From NCBI RefSeq assembly GCF_003076755.1, contig NZ_QDKM01000009.1, positions 41,119 through 105,118 of the forward strand: a DNA stretch of 64,000 nt. Reading direction: 5' to 3'. The stretch comes from Pararhodobacter oceanensis (GTDB lineage Bacteria > Pseudomonadota > Alphaproteobacteria > Rhodobacterales > Rhodobacteraceae). Every line of letters starts with the position of its first letter. Position 1 is the stretch's first letter. Shown piece by piece: positions 1-9,214 of this stretch. Position numbers and translations under genes: made by a program. The notes beneath the pieces were generated by a model, which saw only the letters and a list, made by a program, of their open reading frames with translations, ran no database searches and was not told where the DNA came from.

Positions 1-59
1 GCCCCCTGCGTGATGAAGACGAGACTGCGGTGGATGATCCGGCCGAAGTGTCCAGCTAA
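1..59 (+). CDS. C-terminal tail of an unidentified protein (partial)
   Basis: An open frame enters from the left edge and ends at a TAA at 57-59. Its last 18 residues are acidic (DEDE near the start, DDPAEVSS at the end). This is too little to identify a family. The stop lies 3 bases before the next start, so the two genes are probably cotranscribed. Confidence 0.45.
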   Translation, partial: PLRDEDETAVDDPAEVSS

Positions 60-62
60 GCC

Positions 63-494
63 TTGATCGCAGGCCTCGTCGGGCTGTTCGGGGCGGCATT
101 CCTTGCCGCCACGCTGATCCCGTTCAACTCCGAAGTGATTTTTGTCGGCCTGCAACTGGGCGGCGTCGCGCCCTTGTGGCTGATGGTTGCGGTGGCCTCG
201 GTGGCGAACACCTTGGGCGCCTTTCTCAATTACTGGATCGGGCTGCGGCTGGAAGATCGCGGCGCGCACCGATGGATGCGTATTCCCGACGCGCAATTCG
301 ACCGCGCCCACCACTGGTGGGAGCGTTGGGGGATCTGGACGCTGCTGCTCAGCTGGTTGCCGGTGGTCGAGCTGACCACGGTGCTGGCGGGCGCGATGCG
401 CACCCCCTTGTGGCAGTTCACCCTGCTGGTGACGCTGGCCAAGACGGGCCGCTACATCGGGCTGGCGCTGATCACCGCCGGATTGTTCGGCTGA
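63..494 (+). CDS. YqaA-type DedA/SNARE-associated membrane protein
   Basis: A 143-residue integral membrane protein of the YqaA family, a short relative of DedA proteins that act in the inner membrane, probably in lipid or ion homeostasis. About four hydrophobic segments are visible (residues 3-30, 36-60, 92-112 and 120-142). The family-typical IPFNSE lies after the first segment. The start is a TTG directly behind the upstream stop, and no in-frame ATG precedes the first conserved segment. The next gene begins about 100 bases downstream. The family assignment rests on this pattern; the molecular function is unknown. Confidence 0.75.
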   Translation: MIAGLVGLFGAAFLAATLIPFNSEVIFVGLQLGGVAPLWLMVAVASVANTLGAFLNYWIGLRLEDRGAHRWMRIPDAQFDRAHHWWERWGIWTLLLSWLPVVELTTVLAGAMRTPLWQFTLLVTLAKTGRYIGLALITAGLFG

Positions 495-595
495 TCCCCC
501 TGCCCCGTGGCGACGCGGTTTTCCGCCCTGAGCCGCATCGCGACTGGACCCCGCGCGCCCAAAGCCTTACCTGTGGGCGAAACGGAGGCCCCTAG

Positions 596-1546
596 ATGTC
601 GAAACAGCCCCTGACCCTGTATCTGGCCGCCCCGCGCGGGTTCTGCGCCGGTGTCGACCGCGCGATCAAGATTGTCGAAATGGCAATCGCCAAATGGGGG
701 GCGCCGGTCTATGTGCGCCACGAGATCGTGCATAATAAATACGTCGTCGACAGCCTGCGCGAACAAGGCGCGGTGTTTGTCGAGGAACTCGATGAATGCC
801 CCGATGACCGGCCGGTGATCTTTTCGGCCCATGGCGTCCCCAAATCCGTTCCCGCCGCTGCGCAGGCCCGCGAGATGGTGTTTGTCGATGCCACCTGTCC
901 GTTGGTCTCGAAGGTGCATATCGAGGCCGAGCGGCATTCGTCGAACGGCCTCCAGATGGTGATGATCGGCCATGCGGGCCACCCCGAGACGGTGGGCACC
1001 ATGGGGCAATTGCCCGAGGGCGAGGTGCTGCTGGTCGAGACCGCCGAGGATGTGGCCCATATCACCCCGCGTGATCCGCAAAAGCTGGCCTTCATCACCC
1101 AGACCACGCTCAGCGTTGATGACACCGCCGGTATCGTTGCCGCGTTGCAAGAGCGTTTCCCGCAGATTGTCGGCCCGCATAAGGAAGACATCTGTTACGC
1201 GACCACCAACCGGCAGGCGGCGGTCAAGGATATCGCCGACCGCATCGATGCGCTCTTGGTGATCGGCGCGCCCAACTCCTCGAACTCGCGGCGGCTGGTC
1301 GAAGTGGGCCGCGCGGCGGGCTGTGCCTATGCGCAGCTCATCGGTCGCGCCTCCGAGATCGACTGGCGGGCGCTGGACGGGATCAAAGCCATCGGGTTGA
1401 CCGCAGGGGCCAGCGCGCCGGAGATCCTGATCAACGAGGTGATCGAGGCCTTTGCTGAGCGCTATGACCTGACCACCGAGATCGTTGAAACCGCTGTCGA
1501 GAACGTCGAATTCAAAGTCCCGCGTGTGTTGCGGACGCCTGCATGA
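596..1546 (+). CDS. ispH: 4-hydroxy-3-methylbut-2-enyl diphosphate reductase
   Basis: IspH (LytB) catalyses the last step of the MEP isoprenoid pathway, reducing HMBPP to IPP and DMAPP with a [4Fe-4S] cluster in the cytosol. The 316-residue length is normal. The three cluster cysteines are present: C17 in RGFCAGV, C101 in DATCPLV and C200 in [11 protein letters not shown]. The substrate-binding HEIVHN, SAHG and GHAGHPE motifs are also present. The ATG follows an AACGGAGG ribosome site. The stop overlaps the next start (ATGA), which suggests translational coupling. Confidence 0.97.
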   Translation: MSKQPLTLYLAAPRGFCAGVDRAIKIVEMAIAKWGAPVYVRHEIVHNKYVVDSLREQGAVFVEELDECPDDRPVIFSAHGVPKSVPAAAQAREMVFVDATCPLVSKVHIEAERHSSNGLQMVMIGHAGHPETVGTMGQLPEGEVLLVETAEDVAHITPRDPQKLAFITQTTLSVDDTAGIVAALQERFPQIVGPHKEDICYATTNRQAAVKDIADRIDALLVIGAPNSSNSRRLVEVGRAAGCAYAQLIGRASEIDWRALDGIKAIGLTAGASAPEILINEVIEAFAERYDLTTEIVETAVENVEFKVPRVLRTPA

Positions 1547-2160
1547 CGGCTACAGGGATGAGTGGCGACCCCGAGACCCTTGCGGTCTATCAGGCGCGCG
1601 CCGAGGACTATGCGCGGATGATCGAGGACACGGCACCGGACGCGGATTTGCAGTCTTTCATCGCGCGCCTGCCTGCGGGGGCCGCTGTGCTCGATCTGGG
1701 CTGTGGCCCGGGGCCGGCCTCGGCCGCGATGCTGGCGGCGGGGCTTGAGGTTGATCCGGTGGATGCAACACCGGCGATGGTCGAACTGGCCCGCGCCTGC
1801 ACCGGCAATCGCGCGCGGCTGGCGACATTCGATGACCTGATCGCGCATGCCGCATATGACGGTGTCTGGGCGAATTTCAGCCTGCTGCACGCGCCCCGTG
1901 CCGATCTGCCGCGCTATCTGGAAGCGATCCGCGCGGCGCTGACCGAGGACGGTGTGTTCCATATCGGGATGAAGCTGGGTGCCGGTGAAGAACGCGATGA
2001 TCTGGGCCGCTTCTACAGCTATTACAGCCGCGATGAACTGGCCGGACTGCTGGCTACGGCGGGGTTAGAAATCCTCTCCGAAGAGATCCGCACCGAGGCC
2101 GGCCTCTCGGGTAAACCCGCCGCGGGCATCACTATTTTGACAAGGGCACTGCCGCAATGA
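1543..2160 (+). CDS. Class I SAM-dependent methyltransferase
   Basis: A 205-residue Rossmann-fold methyltransferase. Motif I (VLDLGCGPG, residues 49-57) binds SAM, and the second-strand acidic position falls near DPVDATP (71-77). The post-I region [11 protein letters not shown] (109-119) resembles UbiE/BioC-type small-molecule methyltransferases. The substrate cannot be told from sequence. It overlaps ispH and rnhA by 4 bases each, so it belongs to the same transcription unit. An alternative start at the second ATG (residue 6) is possible. Confidence 0.85.
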   Translation: MTATGMSGDPETLAVYQARAEDYARMIEDTAPDADLQSFIARLPAGAAVLDLGCGPGPASAAMLAAGLEVDPVDATPAMVELARACTGNRARLATFDDLIAHAAYDGVWANFSLLHAPRADLPRYLEAIRAALTEDGVFHIGMKLGAGEERDDLGRFYSYYSRDELAGLLATAGLEILSEEIRTEAGLSGKPAAGITILTRALPQ

Positions 2161-2618
2161 CCGAAGTTTTGGCATGGACCGATGGCGCATGTTCAGGCAA
2201 CCCCGGACCGGGGGGCTGGGGCGTGTTGATGCGCGCGATGGACGGCGCGAAGCTGCTCAAAGAGCGCGAATTGCAGGGCGGCGAGGCCGACACCACCAAC
2301 AACCGCATGGAGTTGATGGCCGCGATCAGCGCGCTCGAAGCGCTGACCCGCAGCACCGCGATCACCATCACCACCGACTCGGCCTATGTCAAAAACGGCG
2401 TCACCGGCTGGATCCACGGCTGGAAGCGCAACGGCTGGAAGACCGCGGCCAAGAAACCGGTAAAGAACGCCGATCTCTGGCAGCGGCTGGATGCGGCGCA
2501 GGCCAATCATCAGGTGACGTGGAAATGGATCAAGGGCCATGCCGGTCACGCCGAGAACGAGCGCGCCGATGAATTGGCCCGCGCCGGTATGGCACCGTTC
2601 AAACCGGCCAAAGCATGA
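2157..2618 (+). CDS. rnhA: Ribonuclease HI
   Basis: RNase HI removes RNA from RNA-DNA hybrids, for example Okazaki primers and R-loops. At 153 residues it has the usual length. The catalytic acidic set is visible: D9 in [10 protein letters not shown]52 in NNRMELMA, D74 in TTDSAYV and D138 in NERADELA, together with H128 in IKGHAGH. The basic handle region ([16 protein letters not shown]) is present. It overlaps both neighbours by 4 bases. Confidence 0.97.
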   Translation: MTEVLAWTDGACSGNPGPGGWGVLMRAMDGAKLLKERELQGGEADTTNNRMELMAAISALEALTRSTAITITTDSAYVKNGVTGWIHGWKRNGWKTAAKKPVKNADLWQRLDAAQANHQVTWKWIKGHAGHAENERADELARAGMAPFKPAKA

Positions 2619-3238
2619 CCCTGCTCTCGGCGCTCGACTATCTGTCGGTGTTCATCTTTGCCCTGACCGGCGCGCTGGCGGCCAGCCGCGCGCAGCTCGA
2701 TCTGGTCGGTTTTTTCTTTATCTCCTGCCTGACCGCGGTCGGCGGCGGCACCATCCGCGATGTGCTGTTGAACCGCGATCTGGTGTTCTGGGTCACCGAT
2801 CCTTGGTATATCGCCGCTGCCTGTGTGGCTGCGGTTTTGGTGTTTTTCCTGGCCCATAAGCTGGAAAACCGCCGCCGCGCGCTGGATTGGCTGGACGCGG
2901 GCGCGCTAGCGGTGGCGGTCTCGGCAGGGGTCGGCGTGGCGTGGTCGCTGGGGCATGGACCGGCGATTGTGCTGATCATGGGGATGATCACCGGCACCAT
3001 GGGCGGGATGATGCGCGATGTCGTCTGCAACGAGGTGCCCTTGGTGCTGCGCAAGGGCGAGTTGTATCTGAGCGCCGCGTTCTTCGGGGCTTTGGTGGCG
3101 CAGATCATCCATCTATTTACCGATTACGACCTGCTGGCCTTTGCCGCCTGCGCGGTGGTGACCTTCTTGCTGCGTGCGGGGTCGCTGGCCTTCGGGTGGA
3201 AGCTGCCGATCTATAAGGCGCGGCCCAAGCGGCATTGA
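2615..3238 (+). CDS. Trimeric intracellular cation (TRIC)-like channel, UPF0126 family
   Basis: A 207-residue polytopic membrane protein with two copies of the glycine-rich UPF0126 unit. The first contains [10 protein letters not shown] (43-52) and the second [13 protein letters not shown] (130-142). About seven transmembrane segments are expected. Bacterial members form homotrimeric K+ channels related to animal TRIC; some have been annotated as glycine transporters. The start overlaps the rnhA stop by 4 bases. Confidence 0.88.
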   Translation: MTLLSALDYLSVFIFALTGALAASRAQLDLVGFFFISCLTAVGGGTIRDVLLNRDLVFWVTDPWYIAAACVAAVLVFFLAHKLENRRRALDWLDAGALAVAVSAGVGVAWSLGHGPAIVLIMGMITGTMGGMMRDVVCNEVPLVLRKGELYLSAAFFGALVAQIIHLFTDYDLLAFAACAVVTFLLRAGSLAFGWKLPIYKARPKRH

Positions 3239-3311
3239 GGCGTGATTAAGGTTGACAGAGGCGCGTGGCATGCCCATGTCGCATTCTGATTTGTGAATAC
3301 GTGAGGCTGTG

Positions 3312-3761
3312 ATGAGCGCGAAGATCAAACTGACCTGTAGCGACTGCGGGCAGGTCAACCAATTCCCCGCCGACAAAGCCGGAGCGGCGCCGAAATGCGG
3401 GATCTGCGGGGCGGCTCTGGGGCTGGGCAAGGTCGCGGCGCTGGATTTCAAGACGCTGGAGAAGGCGGCGAAGTCCGACGGGGTGCCGCTGCTGGTGGAC
3501 TTCTGGGCGCCGTGGTGTGGGCCTTGTCGCGCGATGGCGCCCGAGTTCGAGAAGGCCGCGAAGGCGCTGGCGCCGAAGGTGCGGCTGGCGAAGATCAACA
3601 CCCAGTCCAACCCCGACGCGACGGTGCGCTATAATATCCGCGGGATACCGGCGTTTATCCTGTTCCATAAGGGGCGCGAGATTGCCCGTCTGTCCGGCGC
3701 GCGCCCGGCCGCGGCGATCGAGAAATTCGTGCGGGACAGTTTGGCGAAGCAGAAGGGGTGA
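3312..3761 (+). CDS. trxC: Thioredoxin 2 (zinc-finger thioredoxin)
   Basis: TrxC is a cytosolic disulfide reductase. From the ATG at 3312 the protein has 149 residues; a GTG one codon earlier is also possible. The N-terminal zinc ribbon has C9/C12 and C29/C32. The thioredoxin domain has WCGPC (C69, C72) and the cis-proline P113 in RGIPAF. The layout matches E. coli TrxC. It lies 73 bases after the TRIC-like gene and may have its own promoter. Confidence 0.95.
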   Translation: MSAKIKLTCSDCGQVNQFPADKAGAAPKCGICGAALGLGKVAALDFKTLEKAAKSDGVPLLVDFWAPWCGPCRAMAPEFEKAAKALAPKVRLAKINTQSNPDATVRYNIRGIPAFILFHKGREIARLSGARPAAAIEKFVRDSLAKQKG

Positions 3762-3772
3762 GGCGCCCTCGC

Positions 3773-4160
3773 ACGGCGACAAGGCGAAGCCGCCGTGTGT
3801 CATTATGCACAAGCCGAGCAGCGTCAGGCCGCGGGCGGGCGACCGCGGGTAAAGCGGCGCATTTTATGGTGCGTTCTACATCCATGATTTGAACGGGGCG
3901 CTGGTGGTAATGGATCGCCAGTCCGGGGGGCGGCCTGGCGATGCACGGCGGCTTCGCCTTGATTCCGTGCGGGGGCAAGCAGAGCAACGAAGCGCCTCGC
4001 CAGACCGCGGGATGGCGATCTGACCGTCGAACGAAGCGCTTTATGGTAGCTAAGTCAGAGCACAGATTGAGTGATGTGCCTCGGTCCAGAATATCGCCAG
4101 CCCGTGCGGGCGGTCTGGCGATGCGCGGCGGCTTCGCCTTTACTCCGCGCGGGGGGCAGG
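3773..4160. repeat. Degenerate intergenic repeats between trxC and the ABC operon
   Basis: This stretch of about 450 bases holds no convincing gene. A motif around CGGCGGCTTCGCCTT followed by CCGTGC/CCGCGC occurs at about 3935-3977 and 4113-4157, with similar flanks (GCGATGC before, GGGGGCA after). A third copy lies in reverse orientation at about 3770-3800. The two direct copies are about 178 bases apart. At 3773-3779/3792-3798 a 7-bp stem forms just after trxC. The function is unknown. Confidence 0.6.
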
Positions 4161-4166
4161 AAAGCA

Positions 4167-4192
4167 AAACGCGGGACCGAGGCCCCGCGTTT
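4167..4192. terminator. Bidirectional Rho-independent terminator
   Basis: A 9-bp perfect stem (4167-4175 with 4184-4192) and an 8-base loop. Read on the minus strand it closes the ABC importer operon, and the 3' arm runs into TTTTGCTTT. The stop of the last transporter gene is 24 bases away. Confidence 0.75.
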
Positions 4193-4216
4193 GACTGATT
4201 TCTGCTGAACGATGCC

Positions 4217-5068
4217 CTACCCCGGCGACATGCCCCGCAGGCGCTCGTTACGGCGGCGCAGGATTTCGAGCGTGGCCAGCAAGAGGATCGACAGCCCCAC
4301 CATCAGCGTCGCCACCGCCAGAATCGTCGGGCTGATCTGCTCACGCAAGCCGGTGAACATCTGCCACGGCAGGGTCTGCTGCCCCGCCGAGCCGACGAAG
4401 ATCACCACCACAACCTCGTCAAACGAGGTGATGAAGGCAAACAGCGCGCCCGAGATCACCCCGGGCAGGATCAGCGGCAATTGCACCTTGAAGAAGGTCC
4501 GCACCGGCCCCGCCCCCATCGAGGCGGCGGCACGGGTCAGCGAGTTGTCAAACCCGACCAAAGTCGCGGTGACGGTGATGATCACGAAGGGAATGCCCAA
4601 GATCGCATGGGCCAGAACCACGCCCCAATAGGTGCCCTGCAAGCCAATCGTCGAGAAGAAGAAATACATCCCCGCCGCCGAGATGATCAGCGGCACGATC
4701 ATCGGCGAGATCAACACCGCCATGATCACCCGCTTAAAGGGCACATGGCTCTGGCTGAGACCCACCGCGGCCAAAGTGCCCAGCGACACCGAGACCAAAG
4801 TCGCCATCGGCGCGATCGACAGCGAGTTCCACATCGCATGCTGCCAATCGGGGTTGGTGAAGAAATCGACATAGTGATGCAGCGAATAGCCTTCGGGGTC
4901 GAGGGCCAGCATCTCGGGGGTGAAGGTGAAGTAATTCTGCGCGTTGAACGACAGCGGCACGATCACCGCAATCGGGAACATCAGAAAGAAAAAGATCAGC
5001 CCGCAGATCACCCGAAACCCGTAATACCAGGTGCGTTGCAGCGGCGTTGCATAGGTCGGAAGCGCCAT
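4217..5068 (-). CDS. Polyamine-type ABC transporter permease (PotC-like)
   Basis: A 283-residue inner-membrane permease with about six transmembrane helices. The EAA loop that docks on the ATPase is visible around AAASMGAGPVRTFFKVQLP. The fold and operon place it in the spermidine/putrescine/Fe3+ importer group. It is the last gene of a four-gene minus-strand operon, 6 bases after the PotB-like gene. Polyamine specificity is inferred from the family; the true ligand may be another cationic or organic compound. Confidence 0.88.
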   Translation of the reverse strand: MALPTYATPLQRTWYYGFRVICGLIFFFLMFPIAVIVPLSFNAQNYFTFTPEMLALDPEGYSLHHYVDFFTNPDWQHAMWNSLSIAPMATLVSVSLGTLAAVGLSQSHVPFKRVIMAVLISPMIVPLIISAAGMYFFFSTIGLQGTYWGVVLAHAILGIPFVIITVTATLVGFDNSLTRAAASMGAGPVRTFFKVQLPLILPGVISGALFAFITSFDEVVVVIFVGSAGQQTLPWQMFTGLREQISPTILAVATLMVGLSILLLATLEILRRRNERLRGMSPG

Positions 5069-5074
5069 GATCTT

Positions 5075-6358
5075 TTACCCCAGCTTTACGTTGTCGATGC
5101 CGACAATCTTGTCATAGACCCAATAGAGCACCAGCACGGCGACCAAGAGGATGGTGCCCAAAGCGCCAACCAGCCCCCAGTTGCCCGAGACATTCCACTG
5201 GTGCGCGATCCGGTTCGAGATGAACATCCCCGAGGGGCCACCGACCAGTTCGGGCGTGATGTAGTAGCCCACGGCCATGATGAACACGAGGATCGCTCCG
5301 GCGCCGATACCGGGCACCGATTGCGGGAAATACACCCGCCAGAAGGCGGTCCAGTCATTTGCGCCAAGGCTCTTGGCGGCGCGCACATAGCTCGGCGGGA
5401 CGGTTTTCATCACCGAATAGAGCGGCAGGATCATGAACGGCAGCAGGATATGGGTCATCGCCACGATGACACCGAATTTATTGTTGATCATCGCCAGCCG
5501 GTTGTCATCGGCGACCAGCCCGATCCAGACCAGCAACTGGTTGATCACCCCCTGCTCTTGCAACAGCACCTTCCACGCCGAGGTCCGCACAAGTAGCGAG
5601 GTCCAAAACGGCAAGAGCACCATGATCAATAACAGATTGGCATATCGCTCTTTGACATTGGCGAGGAGGAAGGCGACCGGATAGCCCAGCAACAGTGTGA
5701 GGAAACAGATCAACCCGCTCATCCATGCGGTGCGCCAGAATAGCATCAGATGGATAGATCGGTTGTCGGGCAGTGGCTCGATCTCGCCCGAGACCATCGT
5801 GTAATCCACCGCCGAGAGGTAATAGCCCACGGTATAGGGCGAGGAATAGGCCTTGAGCGCGCGCCATGTGGCGACATCGCCCCAGTCATCATGCGCCTCG
5901 ATCATCAACTCGCGAAACGGGCCGGTGGCATCGTCATCAAGCCGCCGCAGGGGCCGCGAGGCGCGCCGCACCATGGTGGTAAACCCGGCCATCTCATAGT
6001 TCATCCGTCGCGCCATGGTCATCGCGGTGCGCTCTTCAATGGCGATCCGCAGGTCGCTGACCAGAGCGGTATAGACCGCCTCGGACGGGAGTTCATTGCT
6101 ATCCGCATCCCAATCCGCCAGCGCGACCACGGTGCGCGGCAGGATATCGGTGATCTGCGGGTTTTCGACCGAACGGAACAGCATCGAGCCGATCGGCATC
6201 AGGAAGCCAAGGACGATAAAGGCCAAGAGCGGCGCGATCAGCAGTAACGCCCTGATTTTCTGGCGGCGCAAGGCCCGCGCGAGGCTGCGCTTGAGCGGTT
6301 CGCCACCGCGGGCGTCCATACTGCGTTCGTCGTGATCTGTGGCCTGAGTGCTCATCAT
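5075..6358 (-). CDS. Polyamine-type ABC transporter permease (PotB-like) with long periplasmic insertion
   Basis: A 427-residue permease, longer than the usual 280-310. After the first membrane helix (about residues 37-60) there is a hydrophilic stretch of about 150 residues before the remaining helices resume at about residue 210. This stretch should face the periplasm. The C-terminal half has the EAA loop AAKSLGANDWTAFWRVYFP. It pairs with the PotC-like subunit. Two start codons are adjacent (6358 and 6355). The large insertion recurs in some alphaproteobacterial importers and its role is not established. Confidence 0.86.
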   Translation of the reverse strand: MMSTQATDHDERSMDARGGEPLKRSLARALRRQKIRALLLIAPLLAFIVLGFLMPIGSMLFRSVENPQITDILPRTVVALADWDADSNELPSEAVYTALVSDLRIAIEERTAMTMARRMNYEMAGFTTMVRRASRPLRRLDDDATGPFRELMIEAHDDWGDVATWRALKAYSSPYTVGYYLSAVDYTMVSGEIEPLPDNRSIHLMLFWRTAWMSGLICFLTLLLGYPVAFLLANVKERYANLLLIMVLLPFWTSLLVRTSAWKVLLQEQGVINQLLVWIGLVADDNRLAMINNKFGVIVAMTHILLPFMILPLYSVMKTVPPSYVRAAKSLGANDWTAFWRVYFPQSVPGIGAGAILVFIMAVGYYITPELVGGPSGMFISNRIAHQWNVSGNWGLVGALGTILLVAVLVLYWVYDKIVGIDNVKLG

Positions 6359-6456
6359 TCTTTCCCTGAGGTTGCCGGTTCCCAGAGGCGGGAACCGGCG
6401 GGTTCATGAAAAACCGGCCCGAATGCGTATCTGCAAGGGGCCGGTTTGCTCAGGAG

Positions 6457-7575
6457 TTACTGAGCCAGCCACGCCTGGAAGCGGGCGTCCAGCTCATCGC
6501 GGTAGTCAGCCCACCAGGTGTAGTTGAACAGGAAGGAGCCTTCCATATTCTCGGGCGAGGTCGGCATATGCGGACCCATATCAATGCCCAGTTCGGCGTG
6601 CTGGCCAACCATCGGCGCCGAGGAGGTGCGTGCCGGACCATAGGAGATATAGGCCGCCTGATCCGCCAGACGCTGGGTGTCGGTGGCAAACATCAGGTAG
6701 TCCATCACCCGTGCCTGCGCCTCATCCGAGAGACCGGTGGGCACGATCCAACCGTCAAGGTCGAACATCTGGTGGCCCCAGGCCATGCCGATCGGCTGGT
6801 CCTGCTCGGCAATCGCGGCGAACAGACGTCCGTTATAGGTCGAGCCCATGAAGACTTCGCCATCGGCCAGCAATTGCGGCGTTTCAGCGCCTGCCGACCA
6901 CCAGACGGTCTGGTCCTTGATCGTGTCGAGCATGGCAAAGGCGCGGTCAACGCCCTCGTCGGTCTCGAGCGTGGCATAGACTTCGTCATAGGGCACGCCG
7001 TCGCAGAGCAGCGCCCACTCCATGTTACCAATCGGACGACGCTCGAGCGCGCGGCGACCCGGATAGGTTTCAAGGTCGAAGACATCGCAAGCGCCGGTCG
7101 GTGCATCGACACCCTCGGGCACCATATCGGTGCGGTAGCCGAAGGTCGTCGAATAGACGATCTGCGGGATGAAGCACTCGGAGATGATCATATCGCCGAA
7201 GTCCTCAGACGCCGAGGTGCCATCGGGCGCGGCTGCCAGAACCGCGTCATGGTCGATTTCCTGCGCCAGACCCTCGTCGCACAGACGCATCGCGTCCGAG
7301 GCCACGGCGTCGACCAGATCCCAGGTCATATTGCCGGCTTCGTCCATCGCCCGCAGCCGCGCCACAGCATCGCCCGAGCTTTCGTCGGTGATGATCGTGA
7401 CATCGGGATTCTGCTCGAGATAGGGGTTGTGATAGGCGTTCACCTGCGAGGCCTGATAGGCCCCGCCCCAGGAGACGATGGTCATTTCATTCGCCATATG
7501 GCCTTCGGCCGAAGCGCTTCCAACGGTCAATGCGACAACGCCGACAGCGCCTTTTAAAGCGGTGGTCAATTTCAT
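6457..7575 (-). CDS. Periplasmic substrate-binding protein of the polyamine-type importer
   Basis: A 372-residue extracellular solute-binding protein (PotD/PotF-like, SBP type 8). The signal peptide is MKLTTALKGAVG, then a hydrophobic core, then SASAEG, with cleavage near residue 24. The mature start MTIVSWGGAYQ is typical of the family. The start at 7575 is chosen because it gives the signal peptide directly and is preceded by GGGAG at suitable spacing; a longer upstream reading frame has no such support. It lies between the ATPase and the permeases in the operon. Confidence 0.9.
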   Translation of the reverse strand: MKLTTALKGAVGVVALTVGSASAEGHMANEMTIVSWGGAYQASQVNAYHNPYLEQNPDVTIITDESSGDAVARLRAMDEAGNMTWDLVDAVASDAMRLCDEGLAQEIDHDAVLAAAPDGTSASEDFGDMIISECFIPQIVYSTTFGYRTDMVPEGVDAPTGACDVFDLETYPGRRALERRPIGNMEWALLCDGVPYDEVYATLETDEGVDRAFAMLDTIKDQTVWWSAGAETPQLLADGEVFMGSTYNGRLFAAIAEQDQPIGMAWGHQMFDLDGWIVPTGLSDEAQARVMDYLMFATDTQRLADQAAYISYGPARTSSAPMVGQHAELGIDMGPHMPTSPENMEGSFLFNYTWWADYRDELDARFQAWLAQ

Positions 7576-7664
7576 GTAGTTACTCCCTAGTCGTATGCCC
7601 GCGTTGTAATTGTCTCGCGCCACCCTGCGGACAAAGGCGGCGTGCAGTCGCGTCGCGTCGCGCC

Positions 7665-8762
7665 TTAGGCGTCGAGCGCGCGACAATCCTCGGGACGCCA
7701 GCCAATGCGGATCTTGTCACCCTTTTGATAGCGTGGCTGGTCCTGTGCATTGCGGTATTTCATCACGAAATCCTGATTTCCGGCCACCCGCAAACGGGTG
7801 CGGAACGTGTCGCCCATATAGATGAACTCCAGCACCTCGGCGTCGATCAGATGCGCGTCGGGGTGCAGACGCTCGGGGTTGGATTCAACGCGCTCGGGGC
7901 GGATCGACACGCGGGTGCGCTCCCCAGCCTGCGAGACATTGACCGGCTGCGCATCGACCAGCGTGCCATCGTCCAGACGCACGGTGCAATGCTCGCCGTT
8001 GATCGTTTCCACCACACCGTCGAGCTTGTTATTCTCGCCGATGAATTGCGCGACAAAGCTGTTTTCGGGGCGTTCATAGAGATCTTCGGGCGGTGCCAAC
8101 TGCTGGATGCGCCCATCGTTGAACACCGCGACACGGTCCGACATGGTCAGCGCCTCGGTCTGGTCATGGGTCACATAGACCGTGGTGATGCCCAGATCAT
8201 GGGCCAGTCGGGTGATCTCGAACTGCATATGCTCGCGCAGCTGTTTATCCAGCGCGCCCAAGGGTTCATCCATCAGCACCAGCTCGGGCTCGAACACCAA
8301 GGCGCGGGCCAAGGCGACGCGCTGCTGCTGGCCGCCGGACAATTGCGCCGGACGCCGGTTCACAAAGTCCTCCATCTGCACCATGCCCAGTGCGCGGGTG
8401 ATCTTGGCCTCGCGTTCGGATTTGCCCATGCCGCGCACTTCCAGCGGGAACCCGAGGTTCTCGCCAATCGTCATATGCGGAAAGAGCGCGTAATTCTGGA
8501 ACACCATCCCGATACCGCGCTTATGCGGCGGGATGTTGTTGATCGGCTTGCCATCAAGCCGGATGTCACCATGCGTCGCCGTTTCAAACCCGGCGAGCAT
8601 CATCAGACAGGTGGTCTTTCCTGACCCCGACGGTCCGAGCATCGTAAGAAACTCGCCCTTCGGCATGCTGAGGTTCAAATCCTTAACGACAAGTATCTCG
8701 CCGTCATAGCTTTTTTGCACGCTGTCGAAAACGACGAATTCGTCGGAGCGGTCAGTCGGCAC
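7665..8762 (-). CDS. ABC transporter ATP-binding protein (PotA-like)
   Basis: A 365-residue ATPase powering the downstream importer. Walker A is GPSGSGKTT (43-51), Q-loop Q89, signature LSGGQQQR (141-148), Walker B LVLMDEP (161-167) and switch H199. A C-terminal TOBE domain follows, with VSIRPERV. The start is a GTG at 8762 with GGGAG upstream; the longer frame to 8879 lacks a ribosome site and family similarity. It is the first gene of the operon. The 245 bases upstream show no clear operator. Confidence 0.92.
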   Translation of the reverse strand: MPTDRSDEFVVFDSVQKSYDGEILVVKDLNLSMPKGEFLTMLGPSGSGKTTCLMMLAGFETATHGDIRLDGKPINNIPPHKRGIGMVFQNYALFPHMTIGENLGFPLEVRGMGKSEREAKITRALGMVQMEDFVNRRPAQLSGGQQQRVALARALVFEPELVLMDEPLGALDKQLREHMQFEITRLAHDLGITTVYVTHDQTEALTMSDRVAVFNDGRIQQLAPPEDLYERPENSFVAQFIGENNKLDGVVETINGEHCTVRLDDGTLVDAQPVNVSQAGERTRVSIRPERVESNPERLHPDAHLIDAEVLEFIYMGDTFRTRLRVAGNQDFVMKYRNAQDQPRYQKGDKIRIGWRPEDCRALDA

Positions 8763-9007
8763 TAGGTTTTCTCCCTGTTGAACAGCTATTCGTGTTCTTG
8801 CGTTCAGTAGAACTACCGCGCAGCAATATTTCAAGGATATTTTGGGAATGTGATCAAAATTCGCAGCGAAAGGCGACATTCGCCCTGCGTATCGGGTGAT
8901 TTGAAACGCAAATGACCTGCCAAAGGCTAGTTTTTAAGCAATCGTCCCGCCGCGCCATGAAATTCAAGGGCTATCGGCCAGCGCAAAGCGCAGGTTTTGG
9001 GAAAAAA

Positions 9008-9094
9008 TGGTGCGGTCGAGAAGACTCGAACTTCCACGGGGGTTAGCCCACAGCGACCTCAACGCTGCGCGTCTACCAATTCCGCCACGACCGC
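9008..9094 (-). tRNA. tRNA-Leu (anticodon GAG)
   Basis: Read on the minus strand, the 87-nt sequence folds as a class II tRNA with 7-bp acceptor arms GCGGTCG/CGACCGC, a long variable arm, a T-arm with GTTCGAG and an encoded CCA end. The anticodon loop TTGAGGT gives GAG, which reads CUC leucine codons. Confidence 0.97.
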
Positions 9095-9153
9095 ACTCTG
9101 GATTGGTGCGGTGCTGATAGCGGGTTCGCCATGGGATGTGAAGGGGGAAAACG

Positions 9154-9183
9154 AAAAACCCCGCCCGCAGCAAGCGGACGGGG
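9154..9183 (-). terminator. Rho-independent terminator of the 9215-10522 gene
   Basis: A 10-base arm CCCCGCCCGC (9159-9168) pairs with GCGGACGGGG (9174-9183) except for one position. On the minus strand it is followed by five T residues (9158-9154). It sits 32 bases after the stop codon. Confidence 0.8.
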
Positions 9184-9214
9184 CAGGCAAAGCCGGTAAA
9201 ACGCCGGTATTTGC

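Noticed and set aside
4481..5596. Long His/Arg/Asp-rich frame opposite the ABC permeases
   Set aside because: It is the antisense shadow of two clear permease genes, with composition typical of reversed G/C-rich coding DNA.
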